Shown: piece after piece, positions 28,818 through 39,165 of the stretch
Position numbering within the stretch: position 1 is the first letter of the stretch
Layout: each line of letters begins with the position of its first letter
Source: Legionella tucsonensis
GTDB lineage: Bacteria; Pseudomonadota; Gammaproteobacteria; Legionellales; Legionellaceae
Length of the DNA: 64,000 nucleotides
NCBI RefSeq assembly: GCF_001468035.1
Contig: NZ_LNZA01000001.1
Coordinates: forward strand, 2,024,231-2,088,230
Reading direction: 5' to 3'
The notes under the pieces: model-generated
The model's input: the letters and a program-made list of their open reading frames with translations, nothing else
Databases searched by the model: none
What the model was told of the DNA's origin: nothing
Made by a program: the position numbers and the translations under genes

Positions 28818-29889
28818 ACTCAAATTGCAGCAAATGCTTGAACGATATCAGGAAGTGGGTCGCCTGTTATCTGAAGCATCCGTTATTGCAGATCAAAATC
28901 AGTTTAAAACGCTTTCCAAAGAATATGCACAACTGGAGCCTGTTGCAACATGTTATGAAACTTACATTGAGGCACAAAACAATTTGTCATCCCTGCAAGA
29001 ATTACTCGAAAGTGATGATGAAGAGTTGGCATCAATGGCTGCAGAAGAATTGGAAAGCGCTCAAAAACAAGTTGAAGAACTCGATGAGCAATTACAATGG
29101 CATTTAATTCCCAAAGATCCAGATGATGAACGTAATATTTATCTCGAAGTCAGAGCAGGAACTGGCGGTGATGAAGCCGCAATTTTTGCCGGAGATCTTT
29201 ATCGCATGTACTGTCGATATGCAGAAGATCAAGGCTGGCAACAAGAGTTAATTAGTGCAAGCCATGGAGAGCATGGTGGATATAAAGAAATTATCGTGCG
29301 TATTAGTGGTAATGCGGTCTATTCGCAGCTTAAATTTGAATCCGGTGCGCATCGTGTACAACGTGTTCCTGAGACTGAATCTCAAGGACGTGTCCATACC
29401 TCTGCATGCACCGTAGCGATTATGCCTGAGGTGGATGAAATTGATGAGATTCAAATTAATCCAGACGATTTGCGAATCGATACATACCGCTCTTCAGGTG
29501 CCGGAGGGCAGCACGTCAACAAAACGGATTCAGCCATACGCATCACGCATATTCCAACTGGCGTTGTAGTGGAATGCCAGGATGAACGTTCGCAACATAA
29601 AAACCGCGCTAAAGCCATGTCTTTACTTAAAACACGCTTGCTGGATGCAGAACAAAGCAAACAGAAAAAAGAACAGGCACAAACACGTAAGTCATTGGTA
29701 GGTTCTGGTGATCGGTCTGAACGAATTCGTACTTATAACTATCCACAAGGACGACTAACGGATCATCGGATTAATTTGACGATTTATCAACTTAGTGATG
29801 TGATGGAAGGCAACTTGGCCTTGGTAATTGAACCCTTAAAACGTGAATACCATGCGGAGCTACTCGCTGAACTAGGACGAAATGATTAG
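28801..29889 (+). CDS. prfA: Peptide chain release factor 1
   Basis: 362 residues from the ATG at 28801, inside the end of hemA; the frame is open to 28735 but the upstream stretch is hemA code. The GGQ motif ([12 protein letters not shown], about residue 232) and the PxT-type stop-codon recognition region ([13 protein letters not shown]) are intact. It terminates at UAA and UAG. Its GGQ glutamine is the target of PrmC, the next gene. Confidence 0.96.
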   Translation: MKKSLELKLQQMLERYQEVGRLLSEASVIADQNQFKTLSKEYAQLEPVATCYETYIEAQNNLSSLQELLESDDEELASMAAEELESAQKQVEELDEQLQWHLIPKDPDDERNIYLEVRAGTGGDEAAIFAGDLYRMYCRYAEDQGWQQELISASHGEHGGYKEIIVRISGNAVYSQLKFESGAHRVQRVPETESQGRVHTSACTVAIMPEVDEIDEIQINPDDLRIDTYRSSGAGGQHVNKTDSAIRITHIPTGVVVECQDERSQHKNRAKAMSLLKTRLLDAEQSKQKKEQAQTRKSLVGSGDRSERIRTYNYPQGRLTDHRINLTIYQLSDVMEGNLALVIEPLKREYHAELLAELGRND

Positions 29890-30688
29890 TATTCGTAAAG
29901 CTCTGGGAAAAAATCCAGATCTGGAAACAGAAATTTTACTCTGCCGCACTTTAAACAGAACCAGGGCTTATCTCTTTGCACATCCTGAAGTATTATTAAC
30001 TTCAAAACAATGGGAAACCTTTCAAAATTTAATGTCGCGAAGAGCCCAAGGGGTTCCTATTGCCTATCTCATCGGTGAACGTGAATTCTGGTCGCTCAAT
30101 TTAAAAGTCAATGCACATACCTTAATTCCACGCCATGAAACAGAACGAATAGTCGAACTGGCCCTGGAACTTATTCCCAATCAACCGGATAGGTACATAC
30201 TTGAATTAGGTACAGGAAGTGGGGCCATTGCCTTGGCGCTCGCTAAAGAAAGACCTCATTGGCACATTATTGCTGGTGATATCAGCCAAGAAGCTTTAAA
30301 TATTGCCGAAGAAAACGCACAAAACCATAGGATAAAGAATATAAGCTTTTACCAATCTAATTGGTTTAGTAACATTCCTCGCCGGAAATACCATGCTCTT
30401 GTTGCTAATCCACCTTACATTTCAGAATACGATCCCCATTTACAACAAGGTGATTTGCGTTTTGAACCAAGAAATGCTTTAGTGAGTAGTCAAGAAGGCT
30501 TAGCTGATCTACAATGTATTATTAAACAAGGTTATGAGTACCTTCTACCTGACGGTCTGCTCTTGCTAGAACATGGTTATGATCAAAAACTAAAAGTACA
30601 GACTATACTTAATAAGTTACAGTATAAAAACGTACAGTGTTGGCAAGACATTCAGGGAAATGACAGAGTAAGTGGGGGTTGGCGATAA
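29882..30688 (+). CDS. prmC: Release factor glutamine N5-methyltransferase
   Basis: 268 residues. It methylates the GGQ glutamine of RF1 and RF2. The SAM loop [15 protein letters not shown] (about 111-125) and catalytic NPPY (about 178) are present. The ATG overlaps the prfA stop by 8 bp, giving tight coupling to its substrate gene. The shorter N-terminus separates it from PrmB at 6364. Confidence 0.95.
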   Translation: MISIRKALGKNPDLETEILLCRTLNRTRAYLFAHPEVLLTSKQWETFQNLMSRRAQGVPIAYLIGEREFWSLNLKVNAHTLIPRHETERIVELALELIPNQPDRYILELGTGSGAIALALAKERPHWHIIAGDISQEALNIAEENAQNHRIKNISFYQSNWFSNIPRRKYHALVANPPYISEYDPHLQQGDLRFEPRNALVSSQEGLADLQCIIKQGYEYLLPDGLLLLEHGYDQKLKVQTILNKLQYKNVQCWQDIQGNDRVSGGWR

Positions 30689-30776
30689 TTTTATTGATGA
30701 TACAATAGTTTTTTGGTATACCTAACCGCTCTTCTGTAAACCCACGGTTGTACATAAGTTGGGGACGGAGGCTAAA

Positions 30777-31253
30777 ATGACCGAACAATTAATTGATAAA
30801 ACCAATGAGAGACGACACAACGTGAAAAACGACGCAATAGGTAGCATGGGAATTACCCCTTACGAGGAAACTCCAGGGGAAGAATATATGAATGAAAAGC
30901 AGTTAGCACATATTGAACAAATATTGCTGGCTTGGCGTCAATCATTGATGGAAGAGGTCGACCGAACTGTGACGCACATGAAAGATGAAGCGGCTAATTT
31001 TCCTGATCCCTCAGATAGAGCCAGTCAAGAGGAAGAGTTCAGTATTGAATTACGTACTCGTGATCGTGAGCGTAAACTGATTAAGAAAATCGAGGATGCT
31101 TTAGAACGTTTGCGAAATGAAGATTTCGGCTATTGTGAAGCCTGTGGTATCGAAATTGGCCTAAAACGTTTGGAAGCAAGACCTACTGCGACTTTGTGTA
31201 TTGATTGTAAAACTTTGTCCGAAATCAAAGAAAAACAAAATCAAGGTTCCTAG
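30777..31253 (+). CDS. dksA: RNA polymerase-binding transcription factor DksA
   Basis: 158 residues from the ATG at 30777 with a strong GGAGG 6 bp upstream; a TTG at 30759 is less likely. The coiled-coil (about 45-110) carries the tip sequence [11 protein letters not shown], with both acidic tip residues. The zinc finger cysteines are CEAC and CIDC. It works with ppGpp to control stress and stage-specific transcription, which matters in the Legionella biphasic cycle. Confidence 0.94.
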   Translation: MTEQLIDKTNERRHNVKNDAIGSMGITPYEETPGEEYMNEKQLAHIEQILLAWRQSLMEEVDRTVTHMKDEAANFPDPSDRASQEEEFSIELRTRDRERKLIKKIEDALERLRNEDFGYCEACGIEIGLKRLEARPTATLCIDCKTLSEIKEKQNQGS

Positions 31254-31261
31254 TACAATTT

Positions 31262-31319
31262 CAGTGATGCATAAAGGCTGTCATCCCTACGCAGGGATGA
31301 CGCATTGCAGACATCACTG
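31262..31319. repeat. Nested palindrome (family B) after dksA
   Basis: An outer repeat CAGTGATG (31262-31269) and CATCACTG (31312-31319) encloses a perfect inner hairpin, GTCATCCCT at 31280-31288 with AGGGATGAC at 31293-31301. It starts 8 bp after dksA and separates it from the convergent waaA. It may terminate both genes, though no T-run is present. Confidence 0.6.
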
Positions 31320-31406
31320 TAGCCTATAGGATATATGTTTCTCTTTGCAAAATTTTTGAGGAACTCTCAGGTCATATGTACGGCAAGTAACGACCGTATA
31401 AATATC

Positions 31407-32660
31407 CTAAATCACCCCTTCAATTTGCTGTAAATGGCGTATGACAGACCCTTTATTTCTTTCAAAAACAGCAGCAGCATTTTGAATCATCTGCTGACGA
31501 AATTTCGGAGCAGAATGCAATTTAATAATTCCATCGATTAGTTCGTTTGCCTGGTGTACCAATAAAATACCCTGAGCGGCCTGTAAGTCGTTACAAATGG
31601 CTTTAAAATTATGAACCTGGCTTCCACTAAATACAGGAACATTCATTGCAATGGGCTCTAAGACATTATGTCCACCTACTGGAACCAAGCTGCCTCCTAC
31701 AAAAGCATAATCACTAATCTGATATAACCCTAAAAGTTCCCCCAAACTGTCTAATACCACAATCTCATTTTCAGGGCTTAAAGTATTTAAATTAGAGCGT
31801 AACCCGGTCTTAAATCCTGATTGCATACACAATTGATAAACTGCCTGGAATCGTTCAGGATGACGCGGAGCAATTAATAAGATAACACCAGGAATCGCCT
31901 GCTGCAGCCGTTTCAAATGAGATAATATCTGTGCTTCTTCATTCTCATGGGTGCTTGCTGCAATAATTGCTACACGATCAGCTCCCCAACGGCTTTTTAA
32001 ATCACTAAAGCGCTTGCTGTCTATGGTATTAGTCTGCAAATCAAATTTCATATTCCCTAAAACATGTACTATCTCTTTTCTTGCCCCTAACGTGATATAA
32101 CGTCGAGCGTCTTCTTCTCCCTGTGCTAAAATAGCAGAAAATTGATTCAGAATCGGTTTGATTAAAAACTTAATCTTTTTATACCCATTCAAAGAATCAT
32201 CAGATATCCTTGCATTAGCGAGCAATAAAGGAACTTTTGCTGCCTTGGCCTGATAAATTAAATTCGGCCATAATTCAGTCTCCATAATAACACCCACACG
32301 AGGTCGAATTTGTTTAAAGAAGCGTTTAAGTATGCCAGGAAGATCATAAGGTAGGTATTGATGAGCCACCTTGTTACCAAAGCGTGCTTGCACTCGTTCA
32401 GAACCGGTTGGAGTCATGGTAGTGACTAATAAAGACCAATTTTTCTCCAACATAACATCAATGAGTGGGATAGCCGCAATAACCTCACCTAAAGATACAG
32501 CGTGAATCCATACGTCAAAAGGTTTATACTCACTTTTACCAAGAAAAAAACGTTCTGATATGCGCTCCCTGTATGCAGGTAAGCTTCTACCTTTCCACCA
32601 CAAGCGAATAAGCAAAAAAGGAGTCAGCAAATACATTAAAAAAGAGTAAAAAAATCGCAT
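31407..32660 (-). CDS. waaA: Kdo transferase (lipid A 3-deoxy-D-manno-octulosonate transferase)
   Basis: 417 residues. It adds Kdo to lipid IVA at the inner membrane. An N-terminal membrane anchor (FLMYLLTPFLLIRLWW) is followed by WIHAVSLGEV, TTMTPTGSERV, the acidic ETELWPNLIY and a C-terminal GGHNVLEPIA, all KdtA signatures. It is divergent from djlA over a 94-bp gap. Confidence 0.94.
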   Translation of the reverse strand: MRFFYSFLMYLLTPFLLIRLWWKGRSLPAYRERISERFFLGKSEYKPFDVWIHAVSLGEVIAAIPLIDVMLEKNWSLLVTTMTPTGSERVQARFGNKVAHQYLPYDLPGILKRFFKQIRPRVGVIMETELWPNLIYQAKAAKVPLLLANARISDDSLNGYKKIKFLIKPILNQFSAILAQGEEDARRYITLGARKEIVHVLGNMKFDLQTNTIDSKRFSDLKSRWGADRVAIIAASTHENEEAQILSHLKRLQQAIPGVILLIAPRHPERFQAVYQLCMQSGFKTGLRSNLNTLSPENEIVVLDSLGELLGLYQISDYAFVGGSLVPVGGHNVLEPIAMNVPVFSGSQVHNFKAICNDLQAAQGILLVHQANELIDGIIKLHSAPKFRQQMIQNAAAVFERNKGSVIRHLQQIEGVI

Positions 32661-32754
32661 ATAAAACCAAACCCAAAAAACGACAGTATATACTTAAAAT
32701 GTGGTATAAGCGATAAAATCGAATTTAACGACTTAATTTAAGGAATCCTTTGTA

Positions 32755-33657
32755 ATGTCTTTTCGAGAATTCTTTATTGTATCGACTTGGTGGGGAAAGA
32801 TTATTGGCGCATTTTTTGGCTATTTAATCGGCGGCCCTACAGGGGCAATTTTTGGCCTTTTAGTAGGTAATTTTTTTGATCGTGGTTTATATAGTTATTT
32901 TTCTAATCCTCATTGGATATATTATACTGAAAAACGTAAAGCAATCCAAAAAGTCTTTTTTGAAGCCACCTTTTCAATTATGGGACATTTGGCTAAAGCC
33001 GATGGCCGAGTTAGCGAACAAGAATTGAATATGGCACGTTTATTCATGGATGAAATGCGCCTAAACAGCGAACAAAAAACACTGGCAAAACATTTTTTTA
33101 ATGAAGGAAAGCAATCACAGTTTAACATAGATAGCGCACTCGAAAATTTAAAAAAAATCTGCCAAGATAACCGCGACTTGCTAAGGTTATTTATTGATAT
33201 TCAATATCGGGCAGCCCAAGCTGATGGACTGGATACAAAAAAAATCAAAGTACTGGATAAGATTTTTTCCAAGTTGGGTTTCGCACCACTTCACAAACAA
33301 TATCGCTTTTATGAAGATTTTGGTGCAGATTACTCATCAGAACCACAAAATGATACCAGGCAACAATCAGAACAATCGCAACAATCCTATTCGTCTTCTC
33401 ACTCTTATTCATCCTACAGTAGATACAACTATCAACCCACAAAAACAAACCTGGACTATGCTTATGCGCTTTTGGAAGTACCAAAAGATGCTGGCAAACA
33501 AGAAGTGAAAAAAGCTTATAGACGTTTGTTAAGCCGTAATCATCCGGATAAATTGATTTCCCAGGGCTTACCTCAAGAAATGATTAAAATGGCAAATGAA
33601 AAAACCCAGAAAATTGTAAAAGCATATGAATTAATTTGCTCAAGTAAAGGATGGTAA
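32755..33657 (+). CDS. djlA: DjlA-type membrane-anchored DnaJ co-chaperone
   Basis: 300 residues. A Gly-rich N-terminal transmembrane segment (GAFFGYLIGGPTGAIFGLLVG, glycine-zipper-like) is followed by a TerB-like helical domain (about 55-170), a Ser/Gln linker, and a C-terminal J domain with NHPDK in the HPD position (about 262). DjlA stimulates DnaK ATPase at the membrane and is needed for intracellular growth in L. pneumophila. It has its own AAGGAATCC leader. Confidence 0.92.
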   Translation: MSFREFFIVSTWWGKIIGAFFGYLIGGPTGAIFGLLVGNFFDRGLYSYFSNPHWIYYTEKRKAIQKVFFEATFSIMGHLAKADGRVSEQELNMARLFMDEMRLNSEQKTLAKHFFNEGKQSQFNIDSALENLKKICQDNRDLLRLFIDIQYRAAQADGLDTKKIKVLDKIFSKLGFAPLHKQYRFYEDFGADYSSEPQNDTRQQSEQSQQSYSSSHSYSSYSRYNYQPTKTNLDYAYALLEVPKDAGKQEVKKAYRRLLSRNHPDKLISQGLPQEMIKMANEKTQKIVKAYELICSSKGW

Positions 33658-33805
33658 TTCCGGTTCTTTTTCACAATAAGTTATAAACTGTGAATACACA
33701 TCAATCCTTCTCATTGTTAGTCGAATATTTTCAATTAACCGCTCATCGTTGTATTGCAATTTATCAATGTCAGTTATACAAGAAATAAGAGGATAAATAA
33801 TCAAT

Positions 33806-34594
33806 TTAATCGATCTCAAGTGGCTGCTCAAAATATCTGTCCCAATCAGACTCGTTATTTTTTGCTAGTTGCCTCTTGAAATACAACGCAATCGGGGCCA
33901 AATAAGAGTACATCAGCGGCGAAGATTTAGGTTGAAGCTTAGGAAGCTTTACCATCCAACCGTGGATAAATGAAAAAAGAAGTTGCCTACTGTATCCATA
34001 ATCATGATGGGCTCCGGGTATTTCTATAGCTAAATAATTGTTTTTATTTTTTCCAAATTCCTTTTTTCTTGCTGCCATTTCTTGTTTAATCAAATCAAAA
34101 TCAAACTGACCAACAATATCAAAAACAGGCATATTTAATTCAAGCTTTTTATCTGCAGTTGGAGGAGTATTGTAAGCAGATAAAAGAATCAGACCCTCAA
34201 TTGCGGGCACAGGTGGTTTTCCCAAATAATCGAATGTTTGTTTTAATTGCTCTCCATAATGCACCGTCACCACGCGTATATTTTTTTGCCTACGTAAAAC
34301 AGCTATCACCTCAGGAAATTGTTTGATCCAAGGTACTGTAATACTACTGTCATTATTGAGTAATACAACCTGCCATCCCTTTTGAGCTAATTCATTTGCC
34401 AGATTATCCAACAAGATAGAGGATTCTGCTTGTGCGCCGCCATTGACTAAGAGAACAGCCCCATATTTTTCTTTTTTCGCAGGCCAATAAGGTAAATCAA
34501 TGTTTTTTCCATCAACGTTGATCGCCAGCTTGTCTGCAAATACAGTTGAGCATATTAAAAAAAAGATTAGGGTTGTCCTTGTAATATATTTCAT
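33806..34594 (-). CDS. Exported DUF3530-type alpha/beta-hydrolase-like protein
   Basis: 262 residues. A signal peptide (about 1-20, ending VFADK) precedes an alpha/beta-hydrolase-like fold with LLVNGGAQAESS near the N-terminus and GAHHDYGYSRQLL near the C-terminus. The usual GxSxG nucleophile elbow is not evident, as in the DUF3530 family. It is probably periplasmic with unknown function. It sits 145 bp downstream of plaA on the same strand. Confidence 0.7.
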   Translation of the reverse strand: MKYITRTTLIFFLICSTVFADKLAINVDGKNIDLPYWPAKKEKYGAVLLVNGGAQAESSILLDNLANELAQKGWQVVLLNNDSSITVPWIKQFPEVIAVLRRQKNIRVVTVHYGEQLKQTFDYLGKPPVPAIEGLILLSAYNTPPTADKKLELNMPVFDIVGQFDFDLIKQEMAARKKEFGKNKNNYLAIEIPGAHHDYGYSRQLLFSFIHGWMVKLPKLQPKSSPLMYSYLAPIALYFKRQLAKNNESDWDRYFEQPLEID

Positions 34595-34739
34595 ATCATC
34601 CTAATAAATGATTGGGAGCAATTCAAATAGCAAAGAATAACGGAATTCTGAAAATTCCGAATTTTACCGAGGGTTCCTCAAAAATTACAACGAATCTATC
34701 GAGGCCTGCTTACTGCGCATAAAACACGATAAGTAAGTT

Positions 34740-35666
34740 TTAATCCGTCAGCTCTACACCTGCTTGATCCAACATTTCTCTGGCTCTTTCCCCTAAGATT
34801 TGATGTGCCAATGCTGTTGGATGTACTAAATCAAAAAACAAATATCCGGTACATCCATCCGTATTTATTTTAGGTTTAACAGATATCACCATTTTTAAGA
34901 CCGATGTTTTTGTTATATCATCAACTACAGAATTAACGCAGGTACCTGTTATATTGGTAAAACCATAATCTTGAGGATGCGTCATGACTTCGTCAAAAGC
35001 TTGATGCAGATCATAATAGAGCCATTCCACATCCGGATGTTCTTGCCGAAAATCATCAATCGAGCGACTTAATAAATTATTATGTTCCTTAGAGAAATAG
35101 GTCATCGTCTCAACTGAATCAAATTCAATTGCGGCGGGAGTTCGTCCTAAATCGGGTAAATTGACCACCAAAATATGTTTTGCACCCTTCTCTACCAAAC
35201 GCTGAATGCTATGTACAATCCCTGCATGCACATCATGAATTGTTTGTTCAATTTCTGAAGGAAATGCTAGATAGTTATTTGCACCTATCCATATAACAAA
35301 AAGACTATCTTCACTCGCTTTGTCATTATGTTCTAATAAATAATTATTCACCTCTCTTCTCAAAGTAAACAATACATCGTCAGCTCCTTCTTCCTCAGTT
35401 ACGCCAGCACCGCCATAAGCATAATCTAATAAATGCACAGCAGGATTTTCAGGAAAGTAAGAAGCAATTACATGTTCTATCCATACAGGTCCATTTGAAA
35501 AGCGACCTTCAAAATAAGGAGGAGATGGAGGTAATTGATATTTCATAAATTTATATAAATTACCGTTATCAGACAAACTATCACCAAATACAACTATATT
35601 ATGAAGAGGTGTAGCCCAAACAATCCCAGAAAATAAAAATGCCCCTATAGTTGCTAACAGTTTCAT
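34740..35666 (-). CDS. plaA: Secreted GDSL lysophospholipase A PlaA
   Basis: 308 residues. A signal peptide (about 1-18, VWA cut) leads to the GDSL block FGDSLSDNGN with nucleophile Ser30. The block-III GANNY and block-V Asp279/His282 (FFDLVHPT) complete the SGNH set. Two cysteines flank a loop before block V (GTC...DGC), the disulfide loop that in Legionella GDSL lipases is processed by the ProA protease. PlaA is a type II-secreted lysophospholipase. Identity is by family and by position relative to ankK. Confidence 0.85.
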   Translation of the reverse strand: MKLLATIGAFLFSGIVWATPLHNIVVFGDSLSDNGNLYKFMKYQLPPSPPYFEGRFSNGPVWIEHVIASYFPENPAVHLLDYAYGGAGVTEEEGADDVLFTLRREVNNYLLEHNDKASEDSLFVIWIGANNYLAFPSEIEQTIHDVHAGIVHSIQRLVEKGAKHILVVNLPDLGRTPAAIEFDSVETMTYFSKEHNNLLSRSIDDFRQEHPDVEWLYYDLHQAFDEVMTHPQDYGFTNITGTCVNSVVDDITKTSVLKMVISVKPKINTDGCTGYLFFDLVHPTALAHQILGERAREMLDQAGVELTD

Positions 35667-36037
35667 GAATACCCTTAAGTTCTAATCCTAAAAAAGCAGT
35701 GACATCTTATCATGAATGGCTACTGCACTGAATTTTGAAGAGTGTATCTGGTTATTTTAAAAACAAAGTCAATCCGCATTATAGTATGAAAGATCATTCA
35801 TAAGCAATTTTTTTACATAAACCTATTTTTTGTTGTTTTTATATATTTATCAATGAGTTAAATAAAATCAAACTCCATAAAAATAACCCTGTAAGTCAAA
35901 TTTATGCTTATTTCATAGACAAAAAAACAGCCTTTGAAGTTTTTAGATTGTGCTCTAATTAATTCACCTTACACAGTAAGTACAGCCTGGCTTACTTGTT
36001 CTTTAGAGGGTTATTAGAGGAAAATCTAAAAGATCCT
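35667..36037. other. AT-rich intergenic region upstream of plaA
   Basis: About 370 bp that is strongly AT-rich. It must contain the plaA promoter. I see no coding frame, repeat or RNA gene that I can support. Confidence 0.4.
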
Positions 36038-36365
36038 ATGAGTGCAATTAATCCTATTTATACCGAAGATAAAATTAAAGAATCGGATAAATGATTTATT
36101 GGAAAAGTGCCTAAAACCCCGAAGCTGCAATCTCAAAAAAAATTTCTTCCCTATTTTTTTAATATTCCCCCGAGACCGAACAATCAAGTAGGAGTGGTTT
36201 GGATAAGTTTAAATAAATCAGGTATAGGTATTCATGGTACTGATAACCCGGAAAAATCGGACGTTCGGCAAGTTATGAGTTATTCGTTTGACGAATTGTA
36301 ATGCGTTAAAATTAAGCAAATTAATAAGTCCTGGTGTTGAAGTCAAAATCGATGTGAATGAATAA
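36038..36365 (+). pseudogene. Decayed L,D-transpeptidase (YkuD family)
   Basis: Residues such as [19 protein letters not shown] and [11 protein letters not shown] are the second half of a YkuD domain. After NPEK the frame shifts near 36257 (the next frame reads GRSAS), and again near 36277 (next frame IRLTN...NALKLSKLISPGVEV, ending KIDVNE and a stop at 36363). Where the catalytic SHGC should be, one base is missing, and the Cys codon reads GTT. A stop at 36092 also interrupts the upstream part, and the N-terminal half is gone. Confidence 0.75.
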
Positions 36366-36381
36366 GCAAGCGTAGGTAGAC

Positions 36382-39165
36382 TTAAGAACCACCATGTGAT
36401 GTTTTTGGCTCATGAGAATCGAGGTCCTCCATAATTTTATTTATCTGCGGATCTTTATATAAATTAGCACGAATATTGGCAAAGGTGGTTGACGTAGGAC
36501 TATTAAATACAGCCCTTAATGAATGAACCTGTGTGTTTTCATCTGGAGCAGGATCCATTTTAGAAATTTTCTTAATTTCAATGATGCTTTTTACAATATT
36601 TGATTCGTTATTATAATCTATTTGTCTAAAAATATTTCTTAACTCATTAATATATTGAGGAGAAGTATTATCTTCACTCCAAAATAGTGGATCAGATAAT
36701 AAGTTGTGAATGGCTTTTATATTTGCACGCCTATCCAGAGGGTCAATTTTCATAACATTAAGATGCATTCTTGATAAAGAGGCATTGTCCTCATTAGAAG
36801 AGCGTTGCTTTAAGTTTTTTATGTATTTTAGACCATCCAGAAAAGCCATATGAGTTGCATCATATAACTTCAATGATTTGTTTAATTTAGTGCAAAGCTC
36901 TAAAGAAGAGAGCTCCAGCTGCTCCCCTTTATTGGGATCAAAAAATGAATAGGTATTATTATGATTCTTTTTGATTAACATGGAGTGCCCCTCCATTTTT
37001 CCAAATGATTTACTAAAAGCCATGAATTTTATATAAGTACCGGCCTCAAGCTCGTCTAATTTTTTGGTGAATAAATGAGGATTTAGCTGTCCATCTTTAC
37101 TTACATCCGCTGAAGAAAAGAGGGAGTAGGGATATATGTTTAACAAATAGGCTTTTAGTTTTTCAAAGTGACTGCTGGTATCTAAAATGTGGCTTCCTAA
37201 TACCCAGTCAGTGTTTAATTGATATACTCCTGCCAATAAATGAATGTCATTTAAATTGGGGGGTAAGATTCTGTTAAAATCATTGTCATCTACGGATTCA
37301 CTCTGAGGATACAAGCCCATTAGATCTTCTTTGATAATATAATTACAAATTAACTCACAAAGACCTGAAAATCTTAGTCGAGCTCTATTAAGTGCGCGAT
37401 AATTACTATCATCTAGAAGTTTTTCAATAAAATCATCTTGATTATAATATTTTTTTACAGACGCAGCTGGGAGGGTAGGAGTGCTCTCTGTCTCTTTTAC
37501 ATCATAAGTGGAAACAATTTTTTGGGCTAAAAAATCCAAACCATTTTTAAAGAAATCCATACTTTCTTCACTGATTGACTCATGCTCTTCCCTATTTTGC
37601 TCAAAAAAGTCACCTAATTTATTGAATAGTTCAATTTCTTTTTCTTGAAGGGAGGTGGAACTTTTGTAATCGAGTACCGCGGATAATAGTTGTGGCTTCA
37701 GTTCATTCAAAAGAGGAAGCGCCTTAATATAAATATCTATAAAATATAATAAACTTTGCTCTGGGTTTGTATTTTTTGTTAACTCTTCTTTTAATTTGGA
37801 TTTAAGCAATTCTAGTGAGGAGTTATAAATCATTTCAAGTTGGGCAGGCTCCCATACGCCTTCATCTTTTTTATGAAATTCACGCTTCATTTCTTTAAGA
37901 ACTCCAAGCATTCCATGGAGATCATTTTTGGCTTGTGCTTCATTTAATAAAATAAGATAGGAACTTTTTATTCGTTGATTTCTTTTTAATAATTTCTCTA
38001 ATTCTATCAAGCTGTTATCTGAAATTGCTCCTCGGTCAAAATCAATTGAAGTAATGCTGATATTATTTTGCAAATTGTCACATAAATCCTGGACTGAATT
38101 AAAATCGTTTTCGAGCAAATCAAGATGAACCAGTGTATTATTTTGTTGAAGTGCTTCACTCAAATGTCTTAATCCCTCATTACTTATATGATTTCTTCTT
38201 AATACTAAAGTAGTTAGTGAGTTGTTGCTTTGAATTCCAGTCGCTAAACTCCTAAGTCCTTCGTCACCAATGTTATTAGCTGTTAGATTTAAAAATTTAA
38301 TAGAAGAACTGTTCTTAATTATTTCAGTAGCTAGCGGATATTTTTCAGTATCTAGTCCATTTGAGGATAAATCCAAATAGGTTAAGGATGGATGAACACT
38401 TAATACTTCAGCTAAGTTCTTTAATCTCCCATTAGTAGATGTATCTAATGCACAGGAGGATAGATTTAAATTGACTAAATTTTTATTCTTTTTTAAGCCA
38501 TCGGTTAAGTAATCTAAATCGTAATTGGCAAAAGAGTTCATGCTCAGATTTAATTTTTTTAAAGATTCACTCTCATTCAAGAACTGCGATAAACTTGAAT
38601 CAAGTTGTAAATAACCATTGCTTAAGTCAAGTTCTTGAAGGGATTCGTGGGTACTTAATATTTGGAATAAATGGTCTGTAGCTTTTCTAAGATCATATCC
38701 GGCAAGTTTTAATATTTTGAGACCTTTATTTTCCTTTAGGGCTAGTGCAATTTTATGTATTCCCGGAAGATCAATATGAGTATAACTTAAATCAATTTCC
38801 TTTAATGTCGAGTTAGATTTTAACATTTCCGCAATAAAAGCGGCTTCTGTATTTCCAATGGGATTAAGTCTTAAGATTAAAGTTTTTAAATGTGTATTTT
38901 TAGACAAAGCAATCGCTAATAGTCTTATAAAATCGGTAGTTTCCTGATTTTCAGGTAATTTTTTACACCATAGATATTCTATCTTGGAATTATCGGCTAA
39001 CGTTTGTATCGTCCATTCCCACATGCGAAAATCATTTTTAAGGGAGGATAAATCAAGTACAGACCTCGTCTTTTGTAAACTTTGTACTATGGGAGCATCA
39101 TGAAAATAGTAAGAATAATAATGCCGTATGAGTGAATCAAAAAGCAACATTTGCGCAGCAAGCAT
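36382..39165 (-). CDS. Leucine-rich-repeat protein with a YopT/C58-like cysteine protease domain, candidate effector
   Basis: 927 residues. Ten or more ribonuclease-inhibitor-type LRRs span about 85-400 (LKTLILRLNPIGN, LTYLDLSSNGLD, LTTLVLRRNHISNEG). A helical linker follows at about 400-570. The third region has Cys603 in SGLCELICNYI, His727 in EGHSML and Asp743 in SFFDPNKGEQ. This C/H/D set with GHxM and FFDPNxG matches the C58 pattern of YopT and AvrPphB. No signal peptide is seen, and the tail is polar (EPKTSHGGS). LRR targeting plus host-directed proteolysis is inference. The ribosome site is weak. Confidence 0.72.
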   Translation of the reverse strand: MLAAQMLLFDSLIRHYYSYYFHDAPIVQSLQKTRSVLDLSSLKNDFRMWEWTIQTLADNSKIEYLWCKKLPENQETTDFIRLLAIALSKNTHLKTLILRLNPIGNTEAAFIAEMLKSNSTLKEIDLSYTHIDLPGIHKIALALKENKGLKILKLAGYDLRKATDHLFQILSTHESLQELDLSNGYLQLDSSLSQFLNESESLKKLNLSMNSFANYDLDYLTDGLKKNKNLVNLNLSSCALDTSTNGRLKNLAEVLSVHPSLTYLDLSSNGLDTEKYPLATEIIKNSSSIKFLNLTANNIGDEGLRSLATGIQSNNSLTTLVLRRNHISNEGLRHLSEALQQNNTLVHLDLLENDFNSVQDLCDNLQNNISITSIDFDRGAISDNSLIELEKLLKRNQRIKSSYLILLNEAQAKNDLHGMLGVLKEMKREFHKKDEGVWEPAQLEMIYNSSLELLKSKLKEELTKNTNPEQSLLYFIDIYIKALPLLNELKPQLLSAVLDYKSSTSLQEKEIELFNKLGDFFEQNREEHESISEESMDFFKNGLDFLAQKIVSTYDVKETESTPTLPAASVKKYYNQDDFIEKLLDDSNYRALNRARLRFSGLCELICNYIIKEDLMGLYPQSESVDDNDFNRILPPNLNDIHLLAGVYQLNTDWVLGSHILDTSSHFEKLKAYLLNIYPYSLFSSADVSKDGQLNPHLFTKKLDELEAGTYIKFMAFSKSFGKMEGHSMLIKKNHNNTYSFFDPNKGEQLELSSLELCTKLNKSLKLYDATHMAFLDGLKYIKNLKQRSSNEDNASLSRMHLNVMKIDPLDRRANIKAIHNLLSDPLFWSEDNTSPQYINELRNIFRQIDYNNESNIVKSIIEIKKISKMDPAPDENTQVHSLRAVFNSPTSTTFANIRANLYKDPQINKIMEDLDSHEPKTSHGGS

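Noticed and set aside
33640-33831. 63-codon minus-strand frame between djlA and the DUF3530 gene
   Set aside because: It overlaps both neighbours, has no ribosome site, and its composition is not convincing.
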